A stretch of DNA of 64,000 nucleotides from JANQJA01 sp965267485 (GTDB taxonomy: Bacteria > Pseudomonadota > Gammaproteobacteria > Pseudomonadales > Azotimanducaceae): assembly GCA_965267485.1 (NCBI GenBank), contig OZ254080.1, positions 3,038,001-3,102,000 of the forward strand, read 5' to 3'. A model generated the notes under the pieces. That model ran no database searches. It was given only the letters and a program-made list of their open reading frames with translations, and was not told the DNA's origin. The position numbers and the translations under genes are program-made. This document shows, one piece after another, positions 51,114-59,649 of the stretch (within the stretch, counting starts at the first letter, position 1; the number at the start of each line of letters is the position of its first letter).

Positions 51114-51355
51114 TCGTTGAGCCCAAACGCCTCTTCAATCTGTGCTGCGCCCATGGTGTCGAAGTCATCAGGCACGCTGATCTCACCCTCCAGAAAGCCC
51201 AGACGCCCAGTCTCTTCAACGTCTGTAGTTTCGACCGAAGTGACCTTGGCGATGGGCCGCCCAGCCTTGGCGATGATGAAGGGCTCTCCGCGGCAAACAC
51301 CTTCGAGGAGCCGCGAAAGATGGGTTTTGGCCTCGTGAATATTGACGATTTTCAT
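51110..51355 (-). CDS. Phd/YefM-family antitoxin
   Basis: The 81-aa product starts MKIVNIHEAKTHLSRLLEGV, the Phd DNA-binding pattern, followed by GEPFIIAKAGRPIAKVTSV, and ends with an acidic helix that would wrap the toxin. It forms a toxin-antitoxin pair with the PIN gene just downstream. A symmetric operator is visible right at its 5' end. Confidence 0.92.
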   Translation of the reverse strand: MKIVNIHEAKTHLSRLLEGVCRGEPFIIAKAGRPIAKVTSVETTDVEETGRLGFLEGEISVPDDFDTMGAAQIEEAFGLNE

Positions 51356-51358
51356 ATC

Positions 51359-51387
51359 AAACTAATTTAACTAAATCAGATTAGTTT
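51359..51387. promoter_or_regulatory. Operator/promoter palindrome of the toxin-antitoxin pair
   Basis: AAACTAAT at 51359-51366 and ATTAGTTT at 51380-51387 form a perfect 8-bp inverted repeat with a 13-bp AT-rich centre, four bases upstream of the antitoxin ATG. Phd antitoxins bind such sites to repress their own operon. Confidence 0.65.
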
Positions 51388-51414
51388 AATATCCCTATGC
51401 CAACAGTCAATTCC

Positions 51415-51562
51415 CGTCTTGAGCGCAGCGAAAGACCTTGAATCGCAGTGCCAGCCCTGGCGCCGGCAGACCTGCGCGTAACAACCGCTTCCCGGTAAAA
51501 TCATGTGAGCCATCGAAGGTATAGTCGGGGTACTTGTAAGGTCTTTCGCTACGCTCAAGACG
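51415..51562. repeat. Long inverted repeat (REP/MITE-like)
   Basis: A 25-bp arm at 51415-51439 containing TGAGCGCAGCGAAAGACC is mirrored at 51538-51562 with a single mismatch, enclosing 98 bp. The same TGAGCGCAGCGAA core occurs at 59652. It lies where the lower-GC accessory region ends, and may be a small non-autonomous mobile element. Confidence 0.75.
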
Positions 51563-51584
51563 AGGGGAGATCTGGGGAACCATC

Positions 51585-52499
51585 TTGCCGAAACGCGCCT
51601 CCATCGCCATCACCCTACTTTTGCTTGCCGTGCTGCAGCATGCCGCCCGTGCCGCGAACCTGATCGAACTCTCGCCTGGCCTGGAAGGGCCGCCAGCGTC
51701 TCTCCAGCTGCCGAACGTCGATGAGGAATCGGCCACTGAGCAGGCTATTCGATTCATTCGCGCACGCGCCCTCGCGAGACATACACGCCCGATCGAGGCG
51801 CTGGCACCAGCAAGGCTCGTCGCGGTCGAAGGCGGAAGCATCCCGTACTGGCAAATCACGCTCGGCTTCACCAACCCGCGCTACGGGCGGCCAGCTGAGG
51901 CGGTCGTTTATGTCGATGCTGTCACTGGAACAGTCGTAGAGTCCGAACTGCGCGTGGAGCCGATGATCAGCGAGGGTAATCCGGTGCAGCTCACATCGCT
52001 CGAACAGGCGCTGGTTGCTGCGCCGTTCGACGCTGGTGCCTATCGTCGCTGGGCGAACTACTTTGCCTTCCGCGGAAACCAGCGCCACATCAAGCAACAA
52101 CAGCAGAGGGTCGCCGCCCTCGGCATCTTCGAACCCGAGGGCACGAGCCATTACCGCCTGCTGTTCAACAGCCCGCGACGAATCGACGAGGTTCGCGTTA
52201 CTCTCGCCTTGATGCCGCCCAAGACGCGCATCGTTTCTCTGGGACGCTACTGCCCGTCGGGCGCAAGCCTCATCAACCCGACGCTGCTTGATGCGCCAAT
52301 CACCACCGCAGAGTTCGCCGATCTGGAGGGTGCAGAAGCGCGCTACAGCTGCGGCGAATCAACGCGCCTTTACGCCATCGTGCTGGCGCTGAACCACCGC
52401 GATGCCCGGCAGATCGACGACACGGCTGAGGGGCTCGTCACGCTCACGCCGATTGTGACCACGTGGGCCCAGCATCCTGATGGGTCTTTGGCCAACTGA
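51585..52499 (+). CDS. Exported protein of unknown function
   Basis: The 304-aa product has a clear signal peptide (ASIAITLLLLAVLQHAARAA, cleavage near residue 24). The mature part includes a PepSY-like segment (YWQITLGFTNPRYGRPAEAVVYVDAVTGTVVESEL), and a C-terminal domain with two Cys (GRYCPSG, RYSCGES) that may form a disulfide in the periplasm. The start is TTG at 51585 after GGGGA. It stands alone upstream of sodB. I do not recognise the whole protein. Confidence 0.75.
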   Translation: MPKRASIAITLLLLAVLQHAARAANLIELSPGLEGPPASLQLPNVDEESATEQAIRFIRARALARHTRPIEALAPARLVAVEGGSIPYWQITLGFTNPRYGRPAEAVVYVDAVTGTVVESELRVEPMISEGNPVQLTSLEQALVAAPFDAGAYRRWANYFAFRGNQRHIKQQQQRVAALGIFEPEGTSHYRLLFNSPRRIDEVRVTLALMPPKTRIVSLGRYCPSGASLINPTLLDAPITTAEFADLEGAEARYSCGESTRLYAIVLALNHRDARQIDDTAEGLVTLTPIVTTWAQHPDGSLAN

Positions 52500-52610
52500 A
52501 CCGCAATGCCACAAATTGCGTATGGGTTCATGCCGTGGACGCCAACGGGCGATCTCAGTACACTCGCTCGCTGCAATGCGCTACATCTATGCATCATCTA
52601 GGAGAGACTC

Positions 52611-53207
52611 ATGGATCTTGAAAAACTTCCACCCCTGCCCTGGGCCGATAACGCGCTCGACCCCGTCATCAGCAAGCGCACCATCGACCATCACTACGGC
52701 AAGCACCACCAGACCTACCTCACGAAGCTGGGCGGCTTGCTGGAAGGCGCAGATCGAGACAAGGATCTTGAGGTCATCGTCAAGGAGGCGTACGGCAAGA
52801 ATCAGGGCGTCTTCAATAACGCCGCACAGGTCTGGAACCATTCGTTCTACTGGAACAGCATGTCGCCCGACAATGTCAGCCTGTCCGACGACAAACTGAA
52901 GGGGCTCGTGGAGTCGGCCTTCGGCAGCGAAGACAGCTTCAAGGAAAAGTGGGTTGCCGCGGCAACCGGTCAGTTCGGCTCAGGCTGGATCTGGCTGATC
53001 TACGACGGCAGCGCTGTCGACATCGTCGGTACACCGAATGCCGAATGCCCGCTGCACATGGATGGCAAGACGCCGCTCCTGACGATGGACGTCTGGGAAC
53101 ACGCGTACTACCTCGACTGGCAGCAGGACCGTGCGGGCCACGCTGAAGCCTTCGTGGACAAGCTGATCAACTGGGATTTCGCTGCAGAGAATCTCAAGAA
53201 CGCCTGA
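52611..53207 (+). CDS. sodB: Iron superoxide dismutase
   Basis: SodB converts superoxide to hydrogen peroxide and oxygen in the cytoplasm. The 198-aa product shows the Fe/Mn-SOD ligands: His28 in HHYGKHHQTY, His near 79 in NAAQVWNHSFYWN, and Asp/His in MDVWEHAYYLDW. The Gln in FNNAAQVWNH is the position typical of the iron type. AGGAGAG precedes the ATG. A strong terminator follows 26 bp after the stop. Confidence 0.97.
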   Translation: MDLEKLPPLPWADNALDPVISKRTIDHHYGKHHQTYLTKLGGLLEGADRDKDLEVIVKEAYGKNQGVFNNAAQVWNHSFYWNSMSPDNVSLSDDKLKGLVESAFGSEDSFKEKWVAAATGQFGSGWIWLIYDGSAVDIVGTPNAECPLHMDGKTPLLTMDVWEHAYYLDWQQDRAGHAEAFVDKLINWDFAAENLKNA

Positions 53208-53232
53208 TTCAGCGCGCAAGACGTACCTCAGC

Positions 53233-53262
53233 AAAGGGCCGGACATCCGGCCCTTTTCTTTT
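53233..53262 (+). terminator. Intrinsic terminator of sodB
   Basis: AAAGGGCCGG at 53233-53242 pairs with CCGGCCCTTT at 53247-53256, loop ACAT, followed by TCTTTT. A classic rho-independent terminator directly after sodB. Confidence 0.93.
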
Positions 53263-53281
53263 GCGGAACGAAAGGCCCAAA

Positions 53282-54073
53282 ATGGCAGCAAACGCCAACC
53301 GGAAGCCTGCCATGACCACCGCTCACGCCATCAAGCAATCCGTCTCACCCGAGGAGTGGGAAGCCCGCGCCAATGTTGCCGCCCTGTACCGTCTGGTGGC
53401 GCTTCATGGCTGGGACGATCTCGTCGGCACCCATATCTCGGCCCGGATTCCCGGCGACGATCACCGCTTCCTGCTGAACCCTTACGGCATGCTGTTCGAC
53501 GAGATCACGGCGAGCAGCCTCCTTGCGATCGACATCGACGGCAACCAGCTCACAGAAAGCGAATATACCTACAACCGCGCGGGCTTCACGATCCACAGTG
53601 CGGTACACATGAGCCGGCCCGATGCGATGTATGTCATCCACCTGCACACGAACTACGGTATCGCCGTCTCCTGCCAGAAACAGGGACTGCTGCCGATCAA
53701 CCAGACCGCCATTGCCGTGGTCGGCAGTCTCGCGTATCACGACTATGAGGGCGTCGCCACGAATCTCGACGAACGCGAACGTCTCGTCCGCGATCTTGGC
53801 GACTGCAATGCGATGATCCTTCGGAATCACGGAACGATGGCCTGCGGCCCGAACGCCGGCGGTGCCTGGCAATCGATTTTTCGACTTGAGCGGGCCTGCG
53901 AGTATCAGGTGCTCGCGCAGTCCGGCGGCGCGGAGATCATTCCCCTGTCGCAGGACATCATCGATTCGAGGCACCACGCGGCGAGTACCGAAACGCTTGG
54001 GCCCCGCGGCGAATTCATCTGGCCCGCCCTGTTGCGAAAGCTCGACCGGCTCGACCCGTCCTACCGGGACTAG
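53282..54073 (+). CDS. Class II aldolase/adducin family protein
   Basis: The 263-aa product has the zinc-dependent class II aldolase/adducin fold: HGWDDLVGTHISARIPGDDHRFLLNPYGMLFDEI, the metal pair in VIHLHTNYGIAVSCQK, and the later ILRNHGTMACGP with the third His. Reaction could be aldol cleavage of a sugar phosphate, or decarboxylation; unknown. An ATG at 53312 is an equally possible start. The 3' end overlaps the convergent rhomboid gene by 4 bp. Confidence 0.87.
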   Translation: MAANANRKPAMTTAHAIKQSVSPEEWEARANVAALYRLVALHGWDDLVGTHISARIPGDDHRFLLNPYGMLFDEITASSLLAIDIDGNQLTESEYTYNRAGFTIHSAVHMSRPDAMYVIHLHTNYGIAVSCQKQGLLPINQTAIAVVGSLAYHDYEGVATNLDERERLVRDLGDCNAMILRNHGTMACGPNAGGAWQSIFRLERACEYQVLAQSGGAEIIPLSQDIIDSRHHAASTETLGPRGEFIWPALLRKLDRLDPSYRD

Positions 54074-54675
54074 CCCCACCCGCCGCCTTCGGGCCCGGTT
54101 CCATCCGGGCGGCGCTGGCGCGGCCGAATGGCAAAGACGCGCGCCGCGAATACGCCCGCGCAAAGCCCGAACAGATGAGCTTCCCAGGAAACGAACCCTT
54201 TTGCCGGCAGCACGCCGTAGATGAGTCCGCCGTAGTAGAAGATCGCGAACGAGGCGATGGCCAGCGCAGACAGGCTCTTCTCGTAGATCCCGATGGCGAC
54301 GAGAAAGCCGAAGAAGCCGAACACCAGTCCGCTCGCACCGATGTGATACGCCGGCCGGCCGAACAGCCAGACGCCGAGACCACCCAGCACCAGAATCAGC
54401 AGGCTCGCCTTGGCAAACACACGCCAGCCCCGCAGCGCAACGAAGAAGCCGAGCATGGCCAGCGGCGTCGTGTTCATGATGAGGTGCTGAAAATTGGCAT
54501 GCAGTAGCGGCCAGAGCACGATACCTGGCAGGGTTTCCAGCTCACGGGGGTAGATGCCGAAGACGTTGAGGCGGTGTCCGAGCAGGGTGTTGACGGTCTC
54601 GACAGCCCAGAGCACCGCGAGAAACGCGAGCACGGTTTTGAATGCCCTTGCCCAGTTCTCCGTCAGATCCGACAC
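54070..54675 (-). CDS. Rhomboid family intramembrane serine protease
   Basis: The 201-aa integral membrane protein has six predicted helices. The catalytic Ser116 is in the GASGLVFG motif and the catalytic His167 in SWEAHLFG; the HANFQHLIMN segment (residues 59-68) carries the oxyanion His/Asn pattern. It would cleave membrane proteins within the bilayer. It starts 11 bp after msrB on the same strand, so the two are likely cotranscribed. Confidence 0.92.
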   Translation of the reverse strand: MSDLTENWARAFKTVLAFLAVLWAVETVNTLLGHRLNVFGIYPRELETLPGIVLWPLLHANFQHLIMNTTPLAMLGFFVALRGWRVFAKASLLILVLGGLGVWLFGRPAYHIGASGLVFGFFGFLVAIGIYEKSLSALAIASFAIFYYGGLIYGVLPAKGFVSWEAHLFGLCAGVFAARVFAIRPRQRRPDGTGPEGGGWG

Positions 54676-54686
54676 GCCACCTGCGC

Positions 54687-55091
54687 CTAGTCCGGCTTCG
54701 GTTTTGGCTTGAGTGTCAGCGCCGCCGAATTCAGACAGTACCGTAGGCCAGTGGGTTTGGGCCCATCGGTGAACACATGGCCGAGATGGGCATCACAGTC
54801 ACTGCAGACGACCTCGGTGCGTCGCATGAAGAGACTTCGGTCTTCCTTCTCGCTGATCGCGTCCTGATCGACGGGCTGGTAGAAGCTCGGCCAGCCGGTG
54901 CCGGAGTCGTACTTGGTTGCCGCATCGAAGAGCGGCTTGCCACAGCAGACACACTCGTAGATGCCAGGCGCCTTCGCGTCCCAGTACTCGCCTGTGAAGG
55001 CGCGCTCGGTGCCCTTTTTGCGCGTCACCTTGAACTGTTCCTTCGTCAGCGCTGCCCGCCACTCGTCGAGCGATTTTTCGACCTTCGCCAT
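54687..55091 (-). CDS. msrB: Peptide methionine-R-sulfoxide reductase
   Basis: MsrB repairs oxidised methionine (R-sulfoxide). The 134-aa product carries the zinc ligands Cys47/Cys50 and Cys96/Cys99, the substrate-binding GTGWPSFYQP and the catalytic Cys119 in LRYCLNSAAL. An additional Cys49 is present. Start ATG at 55091. It is a single-domain cytoplasmic form. Confidence 0.96.
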   Translation of the reverse strand: MAKVEKSLDEWRAALTKEQFKVTRKKGTERAFTGEYWDAKAPGIYECVCCGKPLFDAATKYDSGTGWPSFYQPVDQDAISEKEDRSLFMRRTEVVCSDCDAHLGHVFTDGPKPTGLRYCLNSAALTLKPKPKPD

Positions 55092-55151
55092 CCATCCTCC
55101 GGAAATCGGTGCTCAATGCACCCGCCATTGCCCGTAGATATAATGGCGCGC

Positions 55152-55628
55152 ATGGCGGATATCAACATCGAAAACTTCTACCGGCACATCGGGGTCATTC
55201 TGAGCATCCTGTACTCGGCATTCCCCACAAAGCATCCGGTTTACGTCGACGAGGTCGCGGGTATCGATGAGCCTGACGAGTATGGGCTGCATAGTCCACG
55301 CTACACGGCAGGCTTTTTCGCCATGATCTGGCTGGCTGAGGAAGGTTTCCTGCGCTATGCGGATACGATTCGCCAGGATGGCATCGACCAGGCATGCCTG
55401 ACCCACAAGGCATTTCTGCGCCTCACGGAAGCCTCGGAGCCGATCTGGAGCGATGCAGAAGACGGCGTCTCGAACGTCGTCAGCCTCAATCCCGACAAGG
55501 ATGAGGGCCTCACGCCCTCGGTGCTGGAAGACCGCAAGCTCGTCATCAATCAGCTCCGGCGTGCACTCAAAAGCGGTTCGTCAATTGCGGTCACCAAGGT
55601 CGTACGCCATATCCTTCGCGCTGGCTGA
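55152..55628 (+). CDS. Protein of unknown function, about 158 aa
   Basis: The product (ADINIENFYRHIGVILSILYSAFP..., then YTAGFFAMIWLAEEGFLRY, then LVINQLRRALKSGSSIAVTKVVRHILRAG) is helical and soluble; no family is recognised. A TATAAT hexamer sits at 55139-55144 and overlaps an earlier in-frame ATG (55143), so the ATG at 55152 or a leaderless start is likely. It is convergent with the NAD-kinase-like gene. Confidence 0.65.
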   Translation: MADINIENFYRHIGVILSILYSAFPTKHPVYVDEVAGIDEPDEYGLHSPRYTAGFFAMIWLAEEGFLRYADTIRQDGIDQACLTHKAFLRLTEASEPIWSDAEDGVSNVVSLNPDKDEGLTPSVLEDRKLVINQLRRALKSGSSIAVTKVVRHILRAG

Positions 55629-55631
55629 TCG

Positions 55632-56762
55632 TCAGCCCGCCACCGGATAGAGCACAGCGTCCTCAAAGCCGGTAATCACCCGAATCGTCCCGGCGATGCG
55701 TTCATCGAGGGCGGTCGAGCCGGTGTCGACCCGAAGCGGGCGACCGCCGAGTTCCTCGAGCTTCGTCTTCGTCGCAACAACGATAATGTTCTCGAGGCCG
55801 ACGGCCTCGATCACCCGCGGGCTGAACTGCTGGTTGCCCCGGCCAAAGATATGACCCTGCCCGCCGATCGCGGTCACGATGATTCTGCAGGGCCCGGCTT
55901 CCGCAAACCGAAAGAGCGTCACCTCGTTCGCATCGGCTTCCAGGCGTTTGCCATCCCTGACGACGTCGACACCAAGCAGGGTGTTGTCCAGCCCGAGCAT
56001 GCCATTGATCGCGGCAGGCGTTGAACCGGAGCCCACGAAGTAGGTCACGCCGGGCGCCATGTTTTCAGTGACCTCGGCGGCGATCTCCTCGAGGACAAGC
56101 GCCTCCACCTCCTTGCCGCCGGATTTGACCTGCTGCAGGTAGCGCAACTCCTCAGGCACCCACATTTCACCGTAGTAGCGAGTCCTCACAGTACCTTCAC
56201 GGAACGAAGCCTCGTCGATATCACGCACCTCGCCGGTCATCACGGTGACAAGACGGCCATTGACCATATCGCTGAGAATGCGTCCGGCTGCAGCCGGATT
56301 ATTGGCAAATACGCCGGAATGCATCTTCACACCGCAGGGGATGCCGAGCCCGGGCTGGTCGGTCCCGATTTCGTCGATTACATCGCGCGCCGTCCCGTCG
56401 CCACCCGCGAACAGCACGAGATCAACCCCGTGTTGCTGGAGTGCCCGTACCGCGCGCCGGGTATCATCCGCCGTTGACGCGTCAGGCACATCGACGACCA
56501 CCGTGCAGTCGAGGCCAAGGTCGCGGCAGATCTCCTCGCCCATGGCACCGGAAGCCGTAAAGATTTCGAATTTGTCTGCATCTGCCGCGACGGCGTCGAG
56601 GCAAGTGCGCACCCGGTCGGCAACGCGGCTTTCCGATCCGAGTTCCCGCGCCCGGGCGACCGTTTCCTTCCCGTCGCTGCCCTTGAGCCCTGCTGGCCCG
56701 CCCACACCCGCGAATGGATTGACGACGAGACCGATACGAAAGCGCTTTGCCACTCCGCTCAC
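55632..56762 (-). CDS. ATP-NAD kinase family protein
   Basis: The 376-aa product has the Rossmann-like N-terminus FRIGLVVNPFAGVGGPAGLKG, the diagnostic VLFAGGDGTARDV near residue 117 and a second domain with YFVGSGSTPAAINGML and IGGQGHIFGRGNQQFSPRVI. This is the AcoX/ATP-NAD-kinase-like group, not the standard NadK (about 290 aa), and its substrate is not established. The GTG start at 56762 overlaps the exonuclease stop (GTGA). It is the last gene of a minus-strand operon. Confidence 0.85.
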   Translation of the reverse strand: MSGVAKRFRIGLVVNPFAGVGGPAGLKGSDGKETVARARELGSESRVADRVRTCLDAVAADADKFEIFTASGAMGEEICRDLGLDCTVVVDVPDASTADDTRRAVRALQQHGVDLVLFAGGDGTARDVIDEIGTDQPGLGIPCGVKMHSGVFANNPAAAGRILSDMVNGRLVTVMTGEVRDIDEASFREGTVRTRYYGEMWVPEELRYLQQVKSGGKEVEALVLEEIAAEVTENMAPGVTYFVGSGSTPAAINGMLGLDNTLLGVDVVRDGKRLEADANEVTLFRFAEAGPCRIIVTAIGGQGHIFGRGNQQFSPRVIEAVGLENIIVVATKTKLEELGGRPLRVDTGSTALDERIAGTIRVITGFEDAVLYPVAG

Positions 56763-57637
56763 GACCCTGCGCCTGCCATGCGTTGCCGAATCCTCGGACC
56801 AAACGCCATCTCGTCGCAGAACGCCTCAAGCGCCGCGACGTCTGGCGCACCCGGCCTCAAATCGTCGATGCTGACATCCATCGGAACATCAACGTGAATC
56901 GGCGTAATCTGACGATAGATATCGATCGCCTCTCGATGGGTTTCGAGCGTCTCCCTTGCCTTCCTGGCGCCCCTCAGCTTTATCGTTTCCACCTCGTCGA
57001 TGCGTTTGTACATCTCGTCAATCGACCCGAAGTGGTTCAGCAGCGCCGCGGCGGATTTGGGGCCGATGCCGGGCGCGCCGGGAATGTTGTCGATCGTGTC
57101 ACCGGCGAGCGCAAGATAGTCGGCAAGCTGCAGGGGCGATACACCGAACTTCTCCCTGACCTCATCGGGCCCGGACCTGACATCAGCGGCGAAATCCCAG
57201 AGTTCGTCGCCTTCCCGCAGCAACTGGCCGAGATCCTTGTCTCGGGTCACGATAATGGTCGGCCTGCCTTCACCAAAGCGGCGCATGAGCGTACCGATGA
57301 TGTCATCAGCCTCGTAGTCCTCGAGACACAGCGTGTGAAAACCGAGCAGCGAGGTGACGCGCTGGCAGGCGGCCAGCTGGAACTCGAGATTCTCGTCCGG
57401 CAGCTCGCGGTTCGCCTTGTAATCAGGGTAGATCTTGTTCCGGTAGCAGCTCACCAACGATTCATCGAAGGCGAAGGAGACAAGCTCGTACCCTCGATCA
57501 CGAAAGTCGAGCAGAAAGTTCGTGTAGCCATAGACTGCGTTGGCGAGCTCGCCACTTTTGGCGAAGAACGCGGCCGGCATCGAGAAGTACGACCTGAAGA
57601 TGTAGATCGACGCATCGACCAGACAGAGGGGCGCCAT
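56759..57637 (-). CDS. xni: 5'-3' exonuclease / flap endonuclease-like protein
   Basis: The 292-aa protein resembles the N-terminal nuclease of DNA polymerase I and Xni/ExoIX: LVDASIYIFRSYFSMP, VSFAFDESLVSCYRNKIYPDYKANR, the acidic metal cluster in CLEDYEADDIIGTL and VTRDKDLGQLL, then the helix-hairpin-helix ALAGDTIDNIPGAPGIGPKSAAALL. The full acidic set seems intact. It overlaps the thioesterase gene by a base and the next gene by 4. Confidence 0.92.
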   Translation of the reverse strand: MAPLCLVDASIYIFRSYFSMPAAFFAKSGELANAVYGYTNFLLDFRDRGYELVSFAFDESLVSCYRNKIYPDYKANRELPDENLEFQLAACQRVTSLLGFHTLCLEDYEADDIIGTLMRRFGEGRPTIIVTRDKDLGQLLREGDELWDFAADVRSGPDEVREKFGVSPLQLADYLALAGDTIDNIPGAPGIGPKSAAALLNHFGSIDEMYKRIDEVETIKLRGARKARETLETHREAIDIYRQITPIHVDVPMDVSIDDLRPGAPDVAALEAFCDEMAFGPRIRQRMAGAGS

Positions 57638-58047
57638 CAGGATGTCGCCTCGACAAAGCGCCGCACGACGGCGCTGAATGTGAACACCACCTCATCACCG
57701 GATGACACCGCGCCTCTGACGAAAGCCATCGATCGCGTCTTGCGCGTGACCTCAACACGACAGGTGACGAGGTCGTCGATGTTCGCCACGGCCACGAACT
57801 CGCTGCTGAAAGAGACCGTGACGCAGGTTTCACCGTCATAGTTGTTGGTCGCCGCCATACAGAGCGCGAAGTCCGCGAACGTCATCAGGACGCCGCCATG
57901 CACCGTGCCGTTGGCATTGCAGTGATGGGCCGCGGCGCGAAACGCATAGATCGGCCCCGAATCGTCCACACCGTGCCAGAACGGGCCAATATGGTCTTCT
58001 GCGGCATCGAGGCCTGTCTCAGTGCGAAAGTCGTCCGGAAATTTCAT
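57637..58047 (-). CDS. PaaI-type hotdog thioesterase
   Basis: The 136-aa product has the hotdog fold signature HCNANGTVHGGVLMTFADFALCMAA and strands CVTVSFSSEFVAVANIDDLVTC, as in acyl-CoA thioesterases of the PaaI group. Substrate unknown. It is coupled on both sides (4-bp overlap with epmC, 1-bp with the exonuclease). Confidence 0.9.
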   Translation of the reverse strand: MKFPDDFRTETGLDAAEDHIGPFWHGVDDSGPIYAFRAAAHHCNANGTVHGGVLMTFADFALCMAATNNYDGETCVTVSFSSEFVAVANIDDLVTCRVEVTRKTRSMAFVRGAVSSGDEVVFTFSAVVRRFVEATS

Positions 58048-58559
58048 CGAGGCACATCCTGATAGTGCATGGAATCGAGATACGTCACACAGCCCGAGCG
58101 CGCGGACAGGGCAGCGGCGAAGCGTCGTGCCCGCGCCGGCAGGCCGCGAGCCAGCCGATCCTGCGCCGCTGAACGCACGCGGCAGCGGAACGCATCGACC
58201 CGGCAGGCTGGCAGGTCGAAGTTGTCAAAGCTCACGCGAAACGGGCGGCCTGCGGCCACCGAGAGAATCCACTCGAGCGCCTGCGGCTCGGCCTCGGCCG
58301 CTTCAAAACGCGATTGCGTCGCGCCGTCCCGCACGGGTTCATACCAATAGCCGAAGTCAGGGAGTGCGCGTCGTCGCGGGCCCGCGATGCACCAGTGAGC
58401 AACCTCATGCAGCGCGCTCGCGGCAAAGTCCTCCCTGAAGCGGATGATCGCAGGCTCCCCCGCCGCCGCCGGCGAGTAGAAGGGTTCATCGGCGCCACCT
58501 TCGAGCCGCACGTTATCGAACGTCGACTCAAACACCGCCACGATCGCGGCTGCGTTCAT
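58044..58559 (-). CDS. epmC: Elongation factor P hydroxylase
   Basis: EpmC hydroxylates the beta-lysylated Lys of elongation factor P. The 171-aa product matches the family closely: DEPFYSP, then RFREDFAASALHEVAHWCIAGPRRRALPDFGYWYEP, with His51, Glu52 and His55 as probable metal ligands, followed by RFEAAEAEPQALEWILSVAAG and FRVSFDN. No epmA or epmB is nearby in this window. Confidence 0.92.
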   Translation of the reverse strand: MNAAAIVAVFESTFDNVRLEGGADEPFYSPAAAGEPAIIRFREDFAASALHEVAHWCIAGPRRRALPDFGYWYEPVRDGATQSRFEAAEAEPQALEWILSVAAGRPFRVSFDNFDLPACRVDAFRCRVRSAAQDRLARGLPARARRFAAALSARSGCVTYLDSMHYQDVPR

Positions 58560-59038
58560 TCCGGCTCGACATCGCTGTCAGGCATGCACTCCGTCAGGAG
58601 AAGGCGACGATAATAGTTCTCGCTGAGGTGCGGACGCCCCTCGAGCAGGTGGTCGAGGTACCAGCGGGCCGGTTGCAGGCCCTCTTCGATGTAGTCGCTA
58701 TTGGCAAGATAGACCCACGCCTCAAATTCGTCTGTGCCGAATGTCACGGGCAAGAGCTCGCGGCGATACCGAACCGGATAACCCTCAAACGGATCCATGA
58801 ATTCGATGCCGGCGTCGTCGGCGAGACGGTACAGTACGCCCTCAACGCGATGACCATCGGCTGCCATGACATTCGCTGAGGCCGCGCCCGGCACCTTCAC
58901 CGATCGCTTGTTGAAGGCGAGCCGGAATCCATCAAGCACGCCACCGTGATGCTCGACGAACGGCATTCGCCGACGCTCGACCCGCGCCGGGTTCATGTTG
59001 CTGCCATAGGCGAAGTAGTAGTGGCGAGTACGAGACAC
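58556..59038 (-). CDS. Gamma-glutamylcyclotransferase family protein
   Basis: The 160-aa product begins SRTRHYYFAYGSNMNPARVERRRMP, the glycine-rich YGSN loop of gamma-glutamylcyclotransferases, and has the acidic catalytic context IEFMDPFEGYPVRYRRELLPV. It would release 5-oxoproline from gamma-glutamyl compounds. The GTG at 59038, one base after the tusA stop and preceded by GGGGGAG, is the best start; upstream frame extension overlaps tusA. Confidence 0.87.
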   Translation of the reverse strand: MSRTRHYYFAYGSNMNPARVERRRMPFVEHHGGVLDGFRLAFNKRSVKVPGAASANVMAADGHRVEGVLYRLADDAGIEFMDPFEGYPVRYRRELLPVTFGTDEFEAWVYLANSDYIEEGLQPARWYLDHLLEGRPHLSENYYRRLLLTECMPDSDVEPE

Positions 59039-59039
59039 G

Positions 59040-59285
59040 TCAGTCGTCTCCCCCGCCGCCCTTGCGGATCCAGTAGGTGTACACATCGTCCTCCGCCGTC
59101 TTGTCCAGCATCTCGTGCTTCAGGAACTTGCAGAAGTTCGCAAAATCCCAGGACGTGGACGGGTCTGTCGCAACGACCTTGACGACCTGGCCCGGCTCCA
59201 TATCCATGATGCGGTTGCGCAGGACCATGAGCGGTTCAGGGCATCGCAGACCCTTGGTGTCCAGTTCGACGTCTTCAGCTATCAC
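59040..59285 (-). CDS. tusA: Sulfurtransferase TusA
   Basis: The 81-aa product has the TusA signature LDTKGLRCPEPLMVLRNRI with catalytic Cys15, and WDFANFCKFLKHEML later. TusA accepts sulfur from IscS and feeds tRNA thiolation. It is the first gene of the overlapping minus-strand operon running to 55632. Confidence 0.95.
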   Translation of the reverse strand: MIAEDVELDTKGLRCPEPLMVLRNRIMDMEPGQVVKVVATDPSTSWDFANFCKFLKHEMLDKTAEDDVYTYWIRKGGGGDD

Positions 59286-59350
59286 TGTCTTACTCCGGGG
59301 CCACCCCTGTATAATCTTCGCCCCAATATTGTAGCAACATTGGTATCGAC

Positions 59351-59635
59351 ATGATTCGCGTGCTGATCGAGCGGTACATTGCAGAAGGCCACGAACACTA
59401 CTACGACAGTACGATCCGCCGAACGATCAGTCAGGTTCAGCAGGCGCCCGGTTGCCTCTCGGGGGAGTCGCTGATCGACAAGGGTGATTCACGCCGCCGG
59501 ATCGTCATGTCGAAGTGGCGATCCGAGGCTGACTGGGAGAACTGGTACCGATCCGATGAACGCCGGCAGGTCGTTTCCGAGATTGCGCCGCTGCTTGAGG
59601 GCCGTGAGAAGATCATGATGCTCGAGACGCATTAG
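59351..59635 (+). CDS. Antibiotic biosynthesis monooxygenase (ABM) domain protein
   Basis: The 94-aa product is a dimeric ferredoxin-like ABM domain: IRVLIERYIAEGHEHYYDSTIRR, then GCLSGESLIDKGDSRRRIVMSKWRSEADWENWYRSDERRQV. Members degrade heme or oxidise quinones, but many have no known activity. It is divergent from tusA and alone. A REP-like palindrome follows. Confidence 0.85.
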   Translation: MIRVLIERYIAEGHEHYYDSTIRRTISQVQQAPGCLSGESLIDKGDSRRRIVMSKWRSEADWENWYRSDERRQVVSEIAPLLEGREKIMMLETH

Positions 59636-59649
59636 GTAACCCCACCCTC

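Noticed and set aside
53345..54163. Long minus-strand frame opposite the class II aldolase
   Set aside because: It is antisense to a gene with clear catalytic motifs and its own translation has no family features.
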